In this document: positions 35,467 to 47,860 of the stretch, one piece after another
Position numbering within the stretch: the stretch's first letter is position 1
Layout: the number at the start of each line of letters is the position of its first letter
Assembly (NCBI GenBank): GCA_037178675.1
Contig: JAYMGJ010000084.1
Span: 1 to 64,000, forward strand
DNA length: 64,000 nucleotides
DNA from: Scleroderma bovista
Lineage: Eukaryota > Basidiomycota > Agaricomycetes > Boletales > Sclerodermataceae
Direction: 5' to 3'
Position numbers and translations under genes: made by a program
Notes under the pieces: model-generated
Told to the model about the DNA's origin: nothing
The model's input: only the letters and a program-made list of their open reading frames with translations
The model's database searches: none

Positions 35467-35840
35467 GGTTGTTGTTGGGAGGCGAGCTTGGATGGAAGCG
35501 TTGACGACAGACGAGGCAGGGAAAGAGGAAACACATTATCTGCGCTTTCCTTGGATTTTATAGTCATTCTATCTGGATATGACTTCAGAGGAAATGCGTC
35601 AGGAGGGCGCATTCCTCTGAAGTAGGAAACGACCATACGTCATTCACTGTGGGCTTACGTCGACGGAAAATCCAAAGTCCATGTGAAAAGATAAAGGTAT
35701 AAAAAATAAAACAAAAACAAAAAAATATAATTATTGTGGTCATCCAAGGCGATCGAAATTATCAAGAGTGAAGAGCGACCGCCGAGGATCCATCTTCATC
35801 CGCTCGTCCTTGAGCATCCTATATCCCAGTGAGATGCTGT

Positions 35841-36289
35841 CTAACACGACATGCATGAAGGCATCACGCACCGTGAGTCTATCCGTGCGTCGTCTCCTTC
35901 CACTCCAACGACAGCCTGAGGTGTCTTAGCGTCGATCACCTGCCAATATATGTAGCCACTATGATCAGCGCCATTTTCTCCACCAAGCGGCTCCCAGAGC
36001 CCGTGACTCACATAATGATTATCGCAATATGGGCAATACTCGTCGCTCTCCTCGTAGTTCGACATGTCCTTTCTAAATGCTTTCTTACACTTCTTGCATA
36101 CGAAGATCATCTCCGTCGTCTTCTGCAGCTGGTGGTCCTGCGTCTCCGCATGGCACTCGGCACAGTCGAACCACTGCTTGCAACACAGCGCTCGTATCGA
36201 TACTTGTGCATTTAAAACGTGTTTGCTATGCAAGGTGAGATTTCTTCGCAAATCGATGTAACAATTGCCGGGCTCGATACGTACCACAT
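35841..36289 (-). CDS. CHY-type zinc-finger protein
   Basis: The start ATG lies in a 5-nt coding exon (36289-36285, ATGTG), spliced over a 59-nt intron to 36225-35841, giving MCKHVLNAQVSIRALCC. 390 nt, 129 aa. Cys/His pairs run MCKHV, CCKQWFDCAECHAE, FVCKKCKKAF and YCPYCDNHYV, the CHY zinc-finger arrangement known from yeast Hot13 (mitochondrial import helper) and plant/animal CHY-RING proteins; no RING domain follows. Without splicing the reading frame would lack the first Cys-His pair, which supports the micro-exon start. A role in redox or metal handling in mitochondria is inference from the family. Confidence 0.8.
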
Positions 36290-37243
36290 CGTGAGTGGTC
36301 ACCACTTTGTGCGCTAATCTAATGGAGGCAACGCAAGACTCTCTCTCAAGTCCGAGAACCAAAACGCGCTGGCGTGTTGCGTGCTACTTGCTACCTCTGA
36401 CTCTGATTTGGGATGAAATGAAATGTCAGTGAACTTCGAGTTGACTGACCGCAAGCTTCAAGTTCAAGGCCGAAAGAGATCTCTTCATTTTTCTCACGCG
36501 GTCCCCATTCCAAAACTACACAAAAATTTCCGTACATATTCGAATACAACCTTTTCACTTCGCATTAGTTTAGGCTTTGAGGTTCATCATATTTTATACA
36601 TCATAAAGTGCCTAATGATCCTGTTGGGTATTTGTATCTGGAGTTCAGTTCTGGCAACATACTCTATAACATGATGGGGTTAGGCTTTTGTTCGGCGGTT
36701 ACTCACACTTTCCATATATGGTGGGGCTGGGGGTGGACGTAGGCGTAGGCATATGATATCTGAGCGATAAAGCACTGGTTTATCTGGCAAGCGGTGTTGC
36801 GCCTGTCACCACCTCGAGGCAGGCCTTATGTTCAGAAAGGACACCGTAGAGGTCTCGGTCCCTGCTTACCTAGTTCGCAGCTGCTAATGATTAGTCGGAA
36901 AATGCTAATGGATCCACAGGCATCCACAACTCCTGGACTAACACATTAAAAAGCGAAGCCACATGTCCACGGCACGAGGTGATTTAATTTGTTTTGAAAC
37001 TCATGAACTTGCCATATTGACTCTCTTGGGAGACTAATTCACAAAGGTTATCAAGGTCCCATAGGAGAAAGCGGCGAGGCGACAGCCGAAATCACCCTTC
37101 GGCGCCGCTCAAATACGACCGCTGCTGCTAGTCACAAGTCAGGCTCACCTTCGTCTGAAATCGAACCTCCTGTGAGTCTGTTCAGTCCTATCTAAGAACA
37201 AGTTCTTAGGAGAGCTGCGCTCATTTCAGAAATTCGGTCCTCT
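36290..37243. other. Intergenic, no gene supported
   Basis: Includes the upstream regions of the CHY gene and of the F-box gene. A donor/acceptor pair at about 37172-37230 (GTGAGT...TTTCAG) may be a 5' UTR intron of the F-box gene. Confidence 0.4.
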
Positions 37244-38608
37244 ATGGTCGCCCCTCGGAGGATCAGCAAAGGATTTGCTGTCAAAGCACAAGATGGCCAC
37301 CAGTGCCGTGCGACTATAGGCACTTTACCCCTTGAGGTCCTTTCCGAAATCTTTGTCTTTGCTGTTCTTTCCTATGACGACCCCAGTGATATTATTGACC
37401 AACCGACCACTATCTCGCACGTGTGTCGCCGCTGGAGACAAATCTCGATCCTTACGAGTTTGTTATGGACGAATATCTATCTGTTCTTTCCCCTCACAAT
37501 CCATCAGCTCACACGTACTGCAACATGGCTCTCCCGTTCCCGTCACCGACCCCTCCACATTTGTATGGACTTCCGGGACCCCTCTTGGGACTGGAATGAG
37601 TACACCCACAGTTTCAGTTTGCAGGCGATGGAGTCAGTCATGCATCTTCTTCTTCCAAAGGTACATCGCTGGCAGAGCGTGGAACTGTATACAGATACTT
37701 GGGGTCCCATTTTCGCATTTTTATCATATACTGCACCTGTCAAATCGGCACCGTGCCTTCGAGACATACACCTCGCACGCTGCAATGCGTACTTCGCCAC
37801 AAAAGGCCAGTCCTTCCAACCAGCTAACATGATCTCCCCGATTGCTTGGTTCGACGGTGGCGCTGGCTTAAGTGCCCTGTGTAAAGTGTCGCTTTCTGGC
37901 GTTCACGTTGACTGGGAAAAATCTGGTCTGCGCGGCTTAAAGGTGCTAGAACTGAAGTACCACGCACAGGAGGTCATGCCATCAGTCGAACAATTTTTGG
38001 CCATCACGCAGGCATGTCCACAACTCGAACGACTGTCTGTCCTTGGGTGGGGTCCTCGCAGAGATCGTACCAAAAAGATTTCCCCGCCCACGATCCAGCT
38101 CCCTTCCCTGCAGGAACTATCATTGGGATACGTCGATGTGGATTACGCGATTGATTTCTTGTCAATGATCTCTGTTCCCAACTTGCAGTCATTTTCCATC
38201 GAGGATGTAGCTGTGACTCTCGATCCGTCCGACGCGCAAGACGCTTCTCCATTGTTCGACTATCTCAGCTCGGCGGATGATGGAAGTGGCCTTCCGCGCT
38301 TGCCTCTCCCGTCTCTTCGCACGCTCTCCCTGCGAGGTGTCACTGTAGAGAACGACGCAGTCCATCCCCTTTTCAGTCTCTGCCGCTCGGTAGAGGCCAT
38401 CTGCCTTTCTGGGATGGATGCTTCTTCTCTCCGTGCATTCCTTGTTGGATTGTACCTATTCCCTCTTCTCGCCACGCTCACGCTGAAAGGGATTGATTCC
38501 GTTATACTGTCCGATGTACTCGCCAGCACTCGAGATATACCCATTCCTGATTTGCGGATATTTATGGACCTTCCCGCGGACGCGGCCGACACTGATACCG
38601 CCATTTGA
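37244..38608 (+). CDS. F-box protein with LRR-like C-terminus
   Basis: Single exon, 454 aa. The F-box-like domain is at about residues 26-75: IGTLPLEVLSEIFVFA, then ISHVCRRWRQIS and LLWTNIYL. This segment binds Skp1 in SCF ubiquitin ligases. The rest has irregular leucine-rich segments (LPSLQELSLGYVDV, LPSLRTLSLRGVTV) expected to recognise substrate. This is one of the many singleton F-box genes of Agaricomycetes; its target is unknown. Confidence 0.85.
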   Translation: MVAPRRISKGFAVKAQDGHQCRATIGTLPLEVLSEIFVFAVLSYDDPSDIIDQPTTISHVCRRWRQISILTSLLWTNIYLFFPLTIHQLTRTATWLSRSRHRPLHICMDFRDPSWDWNEYTHSFSLQAMESVMHLLLPKVHRWQSVELYTDTWGPIFAFLSYTAPVKSAPCLRDIHLARCNAYFATKGQSFQPANMISPIAWFDGGAGLSALCKVSLSGVHVDWEKSGLRGLKVLELKYHAQEVMPSVEQFLAITQACPQLERLSVLGWGPRRDRTKKISPPTIQLPSLQELSLGYVDVDYAIDFLSMISVPNLQSFSIEDVAVTLDPSDAQDASPLFDYLSSADDGSGLPRLPLPSLRTLSLRGVTVENDAVHPLFSLCRSVEAICLSGMDASSLRAFLVGLYLFPLLATLTLKGIDSVILSDVLASTRDIPIPDLRIFMDLPADAADTDTAI

Positions 38609-39983
38609 ATGGTCACCGGTCAGCTTCCAAAATTCGGTATTCGACGTGAACTATACACAATATAAACCACTTCCGTGTTCTGTGCTTCTTCTCAAACGTT
38701 CGCTTGTCAAACCAAAGCATATCGTTGCTTCTCGTCCCCCTATGTTCATCCTGTTACATTGTCTTGTGTAACCATAAGTAGAACCATAGTACATAATACC
38801 CAGCACCACGTACAGTACCTTGGATCCTGGTACCTGATATCTCTAACACCTGCTAAAATACTCTACTATGTAGAATCGGATATTTACAGAATTTCCTCCT
38901 ATCGCATCCACCCACCAAGATCCTACCAGTGCAAACAAATGTCAACCACCTTGATAGTTGTGATTCGATCGAAAGAATTCCCACCGCCCCGCTGAGATTG
39001 AGGGATGCCATCAAGCACGGTCACCCGTTTCCGTATCCTGGGCCGAAGTCACTTGAAGTAGTAGTGTTTGTATAGGGAATGAATATGATTGCACCGCTCT
39101 CAGTGGGCGCAATTCTGCCGCTGTTATCGAATGCCCTCCTGTCGTTTCTCAGCACTGTCACGATTGGCCTGTACTGCTCAGGGAGAAGAATTGTCATCGT
39201 GCGGGAAGCTTATGCCAAACCTGTAAGTGCTATCATCGGGAGCCGGTTTCATTAATGTTGGCCATGAATATGGCGGTGTAGTGGGGCACTCTGTGGATCC
39301 AGTTGTCCAATATTGTCCAATGATATTGACAACGTAGTCCACGACGGGAAATTACATCCCTTGAAAACAATCCTAGCGACAGTGAGTCAATGATAAATTC
39401 AACCTTGTTTCTGCTCATTTCCTCGCTGCTCATGAGAAAAGGTCACTTTGTCCAAGATAACTGACCATTGTCAATTTCGAGGACACAGGTAGGCAGGAAG
39501 AACTAACCGACCCTGCACGTCGCTGGCATGGAAGTATACTAGCTGGCTCACCAGTGTAGGAAGGAATAGGAAGCATTTATTCCCTGGCCAAACCCTTTGG
39601 GAGGGTGTTCCCATATATGACTGATAGTATTAAAAAGGAGGAATGACGACGGACCTTTACACACTGAGATCTGATGTGATCGCAACAAGGGGCATCCCAT
39701 ATAAGCTTGTAATTCATAAACTATGGACAGGGATGGCAAGTCATTTGGAGTAGGCGGTGGCCGTATCAGATCTCGCTGCAGACCAGACAGCGCCAGCACA
39801 CCATTGTTGCAGGGACTCATCGGCCTCCGATGTTGGGGCCACGGAATTCTTGGTGGGATAATTAAATGCGAAGCGACCGCAGTGTCGATGCTCTTTATCA
39901 AGTAGTGGTCCAGCGAAGGTACCTACTTGCCTTCTTGGTATTTGTTTGACCTTGTTGTTTGTGTTGTTTTTTCAGGTTCCACC
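38609..39983. other. Intergenic, about 1.4 kb, nothing recognised
   Basis: Only unsupported short frames on both strands. The end (about 39905-39975) looks like a 5' UTR intron (GTACCT...TTTTTTCAG) of the following gene. Confidence 0.4.
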
Positions 39984-40976
39984 ATGTCCGGGTCTGACTC
40001 TGAGAGGCGCGAAACAGACCATCAGACCAACCGTGACCATGACCGCTATCACAGACGGAATGGTGAGGGTTATTTTGGTATCCTTCATAAATTTTAACTG
40101 ACCTCTGGTTCCATTCTCCTGATTTCCACGCATGACGCATACGATGGGAATCTTGGGGCAACCTGCACCTCTGATATTTTGTAATACAAAACAAACAAAT
40201 CCGCCACCTACAATGCTCCAGGGCGCGAGAGGGACTATAGGAGGTCGCGTTCACCTGACAGACGCTACCGTCGTCGTGAAAGAGAGGACAACCGAAACGG
40301 ACGCTACGAGAGGCGCTCCAGGTCTCGAAGCCCAGCACCATACAAGTACCGCGATGAAAGGGTAGAAGAGCGTGGTCAGGTTTGTGTGTAAAACTTCTCC
40401 TAGTATGTCAAATTGAAGCGCATCAGGGGCGTGGCAAAAATAGCAGCCGCCATGAGAGGCGAGGCAGAACTAGAAGTCGGAGTATCGTACGTCAAAGTGG
40501 GTTGATTTGTCGGCTCATACTGACATTCGAAGATTGGCATATATCATGGCTACTAGACTCCTAACAAGCACCGTCGTTCTGAATCATCGGACTCATTTGT
40601 GTCTTCTACTGCTACGGACAGTTCTAAGCCTCCTGAAAGGCGTAGTCGCCACACTTCCAGATCCAGGTCTCCATCTCACTCCCGTCGTCGTACCAGATCA
40701 AGGTCGAGGAGTCGTGAAAAGGACAGGCGTAAGTCCAAACGAAAGGATAAGGAACGTGACAGGAAGGGGCGACGTACGGAAAAGGAGAAGAAAAAGGAGA
40801 AAGATGAGAGGCGCAGTGTCCTGACAGGAAAGAAGGTTGGGTTTATCGTCGACTGTGAATATGAGAACTTCTCACGGTTTCACTAGATCAAGTTGAAGGT
40901 ACACAAAGGCTCGAAGGACTTGGAAATGGATGCAAACCGCCAGGACTTGCTTCAATTTTTGAACTCTACCTACTAG
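39984..40976 (+). CDS. Arg/Ser-rich small protein with conserved C-terminal tail
   Basis: Five exons (39984-40062, 40222-40379, 40427-40486, 40557-40835, 40887-40976), 666 nt, 221 aa. Almost the whole chain is RS/RE/RK-rich (RRSRSPDRRYRRRERED, SRSPSHSRRRTRSRSRSRE), like nuclear speckle or splicing-associated proteins. The last exon is conserved-looking and different in composition: KLKVHKGSKDLEMDANRQ followed by DLLQFLNSTY. This short acidic/aromatic tail may be a protein-binding motif. No RNA-recognition domain is present. Likely nuclear; exact role unknown. Confidence 0.75.
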
Positions 40977-41135
40977 TAATTTACAGTCATTTCATTTCAC
41001 CGTCAGTTGATCTACCTGGTCTGCATGTTTTAGCGCAGAATTTCCTTAGCTGGTACATTGCACCCTACGGGTATGACATCATCGACAAAATATCTAGGCC
41101 GCGTCTCTTGCACCTCAACTATTACGCCCACTTGC

Positions 41136-41850
41136 ATGATGACTGATTCTTACGGTGTTGTAGTCAGTGCTCTCACTGCGGGAGATGTTATTCCCGAAGT
41201 TGTACGGCTTCCCTTCAGCCCTTCAGCCCTGCTCGTTGTTTCCTGGCCTACAAGTGGCAAGGAAGCTACCCTGGGGAACACCCTGACTGCACTTGACACG
41301 GCTCTTGAGCCTTCTGTCGCATTCACTCCGATGATTACCCAGGCGCCATTTGATGAGGTGTCCTACACTCTTGTGATGACTGACCCCGATGCCCCGTCAA
41401 GGAAAGACCCTAAATTCGCCCAGTGGAGGCACTGGCTGGTAAGTTCTTTTTGTATATCAAGTATTATACACATTGTACTGTGTCTAGGTCACAGGTATCA
41501 AAGCACCTCACCCTACTAACGTTGATACGGGTGACTTGACCGCCCGTTTCACTCAGCCCGCAATAACCCCCTATCATTGCCCCGCACCTCCCCAAGGGAG
41601 TGGTCCTCATCGCTACGGTTGGTTTTTTTAACAGATCTTGTTGTGCAGTACCAGTTGAAAGACATCATCTATCAAAGTGCTCCTTCTCTACCGTGAGCCT
41701 GCAGGTGGTGTTACCATTGCTCCGACCGCACCTGAGCGCAAGAACTTGCCCAAAGATCGTGGCCAATGGGATGCAGCAGTTTTTGCGGAGGAATATGGCC
41801 TTGAGCTCGTTGCCGCCAACTTTTTCTATGTCGAAGGGCCGGAATCATGA
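41136..41850 (+). CDS. Phosphatidylethanolamine-binding protein (PEBP/TFS1-like)
   Basis: Three exons (41136-41438, 41488-41617, 41678-41850), 606 nt, 201 aa (ATG ATG start; the second Met is equally possible). The ligand-pocket motifs are both present: [20 protein letters not shown] and GSGPHRYV. Yeast TFS1 of this family inhibits carboxypeptidase Y and a Ras GAP. A cytosolic regulator is likely; the partner is not predictable. Confidence 0.88.
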
Positions 41851-42464
41851 ACATTGTTGTGCAGTCTTGGTGTGTCCGCGTTCAATACTTCGTTGGCTAT
41901 GGAACGAGAAAACGATGGATGGTGTGTCCCTTATAGCTATCGATAGTGTATACTTACGTTCTCGGACAAATGTAATGTTGGTTGGAACAGAAACTGAAAA
42001 CTTACATGGACCAACAACTGAGGCAGAACACCTGGGATCGATCACATGGTATTGTCCCTCATGTGATTATACCAAAGCACTCAGTGCAAGAAGGAATGGA
42101 TTGGTGCGTTCATGGCAAATTATACTGAACACGATATTCCGGCATAAAAAAGAGAGTTGACAATGCAGCCTTGACTTCTTGTGCGTCAGTAAGGTACATT
42201 AATGGTCCTCAGAGTAACCCTATGCTTCGGTGTCCAAGTGAACCTCGTCACATCGCAAGACCCCTTCATTACTTCCGCGGTCGGCGGGTATTTATATTCT
42301 GAGGTTCTCTCTACATGGGTTCTAGGGATGCCAGGGCAATCGGGTCAGAGAAATACCGAAAGTTTATAGAACGGGGCCCCCTAAGAATGAAAGAAGCGTA
42401 CTCACGTGACAGTCAAGTGTGGGTAAAATTAACTAACTTCCTGACTTGCTCCTGACAGGGAAAA
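41851..42464. other. Intergenic, no gene supported
   Basis: Short frames only; nothing recognised. Confidence 0.4.
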
Positions 42465-43550
42465 ATGGCCAAATCACGCACTATCGAATCATCCTCGAGT
42501 GACGATGATGTCCCTGAAGTCATCTCAAAACCTACATCCCAGGCCAGTGCTCGGCGCCACCAAAAAACCCTGCGAAACTTCGAGGCAGAGGAAAAGGCAC
42601 GAAGAAAGACGCGAAATCGCGAGAGAGACATGAAACTGAAGGAACGAGCGCTTGCTACGAGAAAGAACAAGCATTCTCAGCCAAAGGAATTTGCAAAAGG
42701 TGGAAGTTCCAATAAAAATATCCCCGGGGAGGAAGAAGACGGTGATTTGGAAATGGATATGAGCAGGGTTACTGATGGCGGGAGTGACAACCGTATGAAG
42801 GCTAGGATGGACCGTGCAATCCAGGAAGCTCTTGAGGAGGACGATGAGGACGATGGAGAGGAGGAATTTTGGGGATTTGGTAGCGAACTGGACGATGCTA
42901 CCATGTTGATCGACTCAGGATCAGAGGACGCAGAGGATACAATCATGTCTCATGAAGGCAACAGCGACTCCAGTGCAGGAAGCCCGGAGAATATTTCAGA
43001 AGGCTCTATGTCCGAGGGAGAGGGAACACTTACGCCAAGTAATCTCCATAGATCCAGACAGCGGCCTCTGTACCTCTCGGATGATCTGTTTGTTGCTGCC
43101 TTCGCGTCGCAAAAATCCACACTGTCCGCTCAAAAGGCAAATTTGAATCACCGTGAACCCACCAGAAAGCGACAACGGAAGCCATCAGGAAGACCAAAAG
43201 ATGTCGTAGTCGGGTACGCCTTCAATTACCCATATTTCTCTGGTTGCAGGGTTGCTCATCCCTCTCACAGAGGTCGCACTATTCGGACATTGACACGATT
43301 GTCAGACCCCCAAAGTAAGGCTACTGCTCGCACCTTACCATCTGCACATGGTCGTGCCTTTGTCAACCGTAGCCTAGCTGTCGAGGGAAAAGGTTCTCTC
43401 TCAAAACAGCGGGGTTGGGAGAGGCGACCAGGTAAGCTATATATTATCGGTCACCGTCATTTTTTTTTGTTCTGATTTGATACTTCAGTTAACATCGGTG
43501 TGATGAAATCAGAAGGAGCTCCCATCGGTTTCTGCAGGGCTTCACGTTAA
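42465..43550 (+). CDS. Bud21/UTP16-like nucleolar protein
   Basis: Two exons (42465-43431, 43489-43550; intron 57 nt), 342 aa. The N-terminal block SSSDDDVPEVISKPTSQ followed by ASARRHQKTLRNFEAEEKAR is characteristic of the UTP16/Bud21 family, a component of the U3 snoRNA-containing SSU processome for 18S rRNA maturation. The middle is very acidic, and the C-terminal exon adds VNIGVMKSEGAPIGF. Basic KR-rich stretches (TRKRQRKPSGRPK) would serve nuclear import. Confidence 0.7.
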
Positions 43551-44245
43551 TCTGCACAGACATGCGATCTGCGCCTGTCCATATTTCCAGGAGCGCATGA
43601 CATGGAAAGTTCCAGAGTTATATTCTGCGGTACACCATAGGTACAACCAATGAACGACCGTGTAAACAATATACGTTACCGCCAGTCAAGGTCGTCTGAC
43701 ACTTTAAATCGAGCTAGTTCGACGTGACTGTTCGGTGCGCGCTTATGGACATCTTTCCTCTTCGCACTACTGTCACTAAGGTTTTTTGGTCGCCAGCTAG
43801 GACTTAGTGCCGGAATGCAAAGTTGCTCCCCTATTACTGCGTGGTATGCGTGCGCTCTTAGAGGATGTCACTGACTTCACGGTGAGGCTGTTGATGGAAA
43901 CGATTGCTTTTGATGTGGGTTATTACGATCCGCTGGCCCTTTTTGCTGACGTTTTACAACAGGTCACACAAACGAGCTAAAGAGATTACAAGATGACTTG
44001 TTGGCCAGAAATTGCAAGCCCATCCGTAGGATCGCGACATGTATTCTCCTTACTTTCACTCACTCTGTACTTGCAGGGAGTACGTCGTTTATCTTCTAGG
44101 GACCCATGGTTAAACTTGGCGAAGAAGCCGCATGTCAGTCACCTCTTTCATTCCTTGCTTACCTGGTGGCTGTATTTTGGGTGATTATGTAAATGGTACA
44201 GGATATTCCTACGACATGGACAATCGACATTATTCTATCGTTGAG
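43551..44245. other. Intergenic with a possible coding remnant
   Basis: Plus strand at about 43800-43975 reads LVPECKVAPLLLRGMRALLE and on to YYDPLALFADVLQQ before a stop. No start, domain or splice partner was found; possibly a decayed gene. Confidence 0.3.
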
Positions 44246-47166
44246 CTACCACCCTGACTGGCTGTGAACCAGTGATGGCAGCCGCCACCTTCCTACCCAT
44301 TCGTTATCGATTTGTAAGGGGTATGGATTCCTCATTAATCTCCTGAACCTTTGCTCGAGGTTTGGAAGATACAAGCTAGCAAAACGGTACAGCTCGCCTT
44401 TGACGCAAGCAGTATGCAGTTCCATTGGATCAACGCGTGGGGTCTCGAGGAGATGTGTATATGTTGCCTTGAGCGCGAACTCTTCCTCGACTGTCTTGCA
44501 GTTGAGGAATCCGTAGTCAGCCGCAACGTAGCGTCCAGGAACCGTGACTCGGGACTGGGTAAACAGCCTCAGATGCCACACAGTTGGGCACCAGTCGCCA
44601 GGCCTAATGGACAAAAACGTGTTTAGGTGTGGTATATTGTTGCGCTCGGTTGAGAGCCAATTCGCATCCATCAGAAACACGAGACTGTTGGATTGGTATG
44701 CAGACCAAAACTCTTGAAAAGAGCATTTCAAGAAGAGTATCATATAGAGCTTGGCCAATTCCTGCTCGGCTTCGTGGTTCCAGCAGACGCAAAAGCCGAA
44801 TGTAAAGTAGAGATCCTGGATAAAGGTCTCAGAGTGGCCGGGATCAGGATGCCAACCATTACATAGTATGGCGTACAACAAGAACGATTTCCGTTTGGCA
44901 TCCGGCATCAGTTCGTGAAGATATTTGGATCGATCGTCAGGATCAAGATATGGCCGCACAACGTCAAATAGATCAGGTGGAGGGAGTTTAGTATGGTGGT
45001 TAAGGATATGGAGGTGCTTCTGGAGCCATGGATAGTAGTGCCCCCAGCAACGATCGGGTTCTGCTTCATACTTGGATACGATATTTGCTGTGAGGGTTCC
45101 CTCCTCCTTCCACTGCCGTAGCTCGCGATTTCCTACCCCCATTCGTGTCAGACCAACAAAGACGCCGAGCAGTTTCATTTGGTCGAATGCTGATGCAAAT
45201 TTCGTGAACCCAAAGTCCTCCAGGGCGTCTAGGTCGGCTGGAATCTCGTTCCTCCAACAAGCCCGCTCTAGGTAATCCGCAGAATCGAGGGGTCGGCGAA
45301 TGGCACAGGTGAAATTGTGCTCATAAAAGTCATATGCCATTTCACATGGCTTGCGGCATAACCATGGCCCACTGCATCTGGAGCATTTCCTTGACGTCTG
45401 CTTGCCACAACGAGCACATTTTCCTGTTCTCGTGGGGAAGTAGGTAAATTGCTCAGACTCGTTGCCCTTAACTTCCAGGTCTTTGGTTGGTGTGAGAGCC
45501 ATTTCACTGTACAATAGATTTGTAAGTCAACGAAATACCAAAACGACTCGCCGATACACACCCGAGCGACGTCCCTAACAGTTTCGTTCTCAAAGCATCG
45601 AATTCACACTGGACGGCCAAATCTCTGCGGTACGCGTGCACGTAAGATGACCGAGCAGCGTAATCATCCGAAACGTCGGCGGACGACTCTGCAACATGAA
45701 GGGGGATCAAAATGACGGGCTTTTTCATTTCGCGGACCAGAATGTTTAATGTGTTTAGTAGCGCTGCATGTAGTTCCGTGGCCATATTCTCTTGAAGCCC
45801 GTCAGCGTTAGGTAAAGACCAGGACGGATAGACCTTCCCGTGGCAACCTCGGATCCTAAATAAAGATCCACCTTGCCCAAATGAAAGGATAAATACATAG
45901 CACAGGAAGCAGCATAACTTGCTGCACCCGATGTATGGGTATACCTCCTTCATCGTGGCTAGCGAACCAATGGTTTTGGCGATATGGAATACGAGCTGGA
46001 TTTCAGCATGGACGGAAAGAGGCTTGGAAGAAGCCTCCCTTCTACGTTCCTTGAAACTTTGTTCTACGCTGATGACAGTCGCATTTGCATCCACAAATTT
46101 TTGTACCGTGTTTTGATTCAGAGTTAAATCTGCCCATCCAAATACGGTTTCCAGAGGGGGTAATATCGGTCTATGGATGTAGAGCGGTGGATGGTCCACA
46201 GGAACGATGGAGACATTACAAAAGCTAGCGATGGTTTCCGCAGCTTCTATCAGAGTGAGATAGCAGGACCTAAGTCTTCCAAGGAAATGGATGTCTGAAA
46301 GGAGTTTACGTGCACGTGAATCATAAATGCTGCATGAATTAATGAACATCTGGACAGACACCATATGGCGAATAGAATGTGCTTTCTTTGCGAGGAGGCA
46401 GAGCTGTGCTGCTCTGTCCCCCGAGCAAAGGATAGCACGAAGCTCCTGAATATGTGCTTGGGCAAATTTCATGTAGATACGATGGGTGGATTTCGAATAC
46501 GGGCCTATGTCGTCGCTGTCGCAAAAGTTCTCTACTTCGTCAGTGACCCTCAGTGACTGGGTTATATAATAGGGTGGGATGCTGTCAAGGAACCCACTAA
46601 GCGTGAAGGTTGCCACACTCTGCTGGAAATTAATGGCATAGTGTTCAAGACGAGGCACATTATACTTGAGGAGCTCTTCCCAGAGTGCCGTTTCAGCTCC
46701 TAGATCTACAATAAAAGTAAGTATTTCCAACTAGTGAACAAAGATCAAAGAACCAACTTTTCGCACCCGTTCGCGCAGATGTAGCAATGGTTGCTAGCAA
46801 CCTTTCGATTGTGTTGCAAAAGCTCCTATCAACATCCCTGAAGGCCTCGTTTCGAGCGACCAACAAGGTCGCCTTTGTGCCATTTGGCTCCTCCACATCG
46901 TGGTCGAGGCAATTCCTTGACTCGCAGAGTGCAACACATGCGACGTGTTTCCCACCCTTGTCCCCAGCCATAACCTCCGCGAGCCTGTCCAAAAGGCGTT
47001 CTCTGAGTTCACCTTCTCCACCAGCACACGCATGTGTGCTCTCCATGTCATCCTCTGTTTCATCATCTCTTCTGTCTCTTGGGCCAAGACAAGCTCCACT
47101 GCGCAGAGATAACAGGTTGGCGAGGCTAATGAATTTAGTAGCGTTCTCCCAGCGGAAACTGGCCAT
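44246..47166 (-). CDS. OTT_1508-type deaminase-like domain fused to a MYND-like zinc finger
   Basis: Three exons, 47166-46758, 46705-45562 and 45506-44246, 2814 nt, 937 aa; introns of 52 and 55 nt keep the frame. The middle exon has the zinc-binding signature of a deaminase-superfamily domain: HAEIQLVFHI, then about 25 residues on YIGCSKLCCFLC, and CHGKVYPSWSLPN, matching the fungal OTT_1508-like deaminase family. The last exon begins with CARCGKQTSRKCSRCSGPWL followed by CRKPCEMAYDFYEHNFTC, a MYND-like set of cysteines and a histidine, then 330 residues of unrecognised alpha-helical sequence. The deaminase should act on a nucleic acid or nucleotide; MYND domains bind partners. Its neighbour on the same strand is an NLR, so a defence or self-recognition role is a reasonable inference. 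Confidence 0.8.
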
Positions 47167-47196
47167 GTTCACTTGAAATCGAGCTGGAATGAGCAG

Positions 47197-47560
47197 GATT
47201 CAACGTGCACAAGGCGAGCTCCAAGGATGCCACAACGTTGTTTCATGCTACTGTTCTATTTCCCACCTTTGCCCGCAGTGTCTGGTTTGGGTTTCCCCGG
47301 AATTCTTCGGCATTGCGGGATCTGCGCACCCCCATATTTGGTGTAAGGGTTTTCCACCTGTGAGTACTCACTAATTAATCTGCCTTGACGGGTTTCTTCA
47401 ACAGGCAAAATTTCACGCCAGGTTTCATCTTAGTTTTCATACGTGCGATTGGACTGCCTATGAATGGCTACAATAACTCTCTTATGATTGACTTGCCAAA
47501 TTACCCTGAGGTTGAGGAAGAGTGGAAAGCATTTCCTGAAAATTTGGCAAATTTTTGATT
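47197..47560 (+). pseudogene. Short spliced open fragment, unknown
   Basis: A frame with no stop reads FNVHKASSKDATTLFHATVL and on to RTPIFGVRVFHL. It crosses a consensus-looking intron (GTGAGT...CACTAAT...CAACAG, about 47359-47412) and continues QNFTPGFILVFIRAIG to NYPEVEEEWKAFPENLANF before a stop. A TGA lies just upstream and no ATG start is present. It looks like the 3' end of a decayed gene. Confidence 0.35.
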
Positions 47561-47860
47561 GTGATTTCATTCATGCCCTCGGTGAGTGATGTGCTAGACA
47601 CCAGTGGTTAGATATTGATAGACTCGAAGCTGAGTGCAGTCCAAGTGCTTTTTTTTTCTAAAAAAGCGGTGTAATCATATATCTTTGTACATGCAACAAC
47701 ATGACGTTATGGTATGTGCTACAAGGGATTCTGCAACTTCTCAAGATCTCAACCCTGCGCCATCGTTGCCGCACAAGAACTTCACAACGATCAATCATAC
47801 CAATAATGTGCAAGGTATATGATACTACTACAGCAAATGATACATGCGGGTAACAACAAG

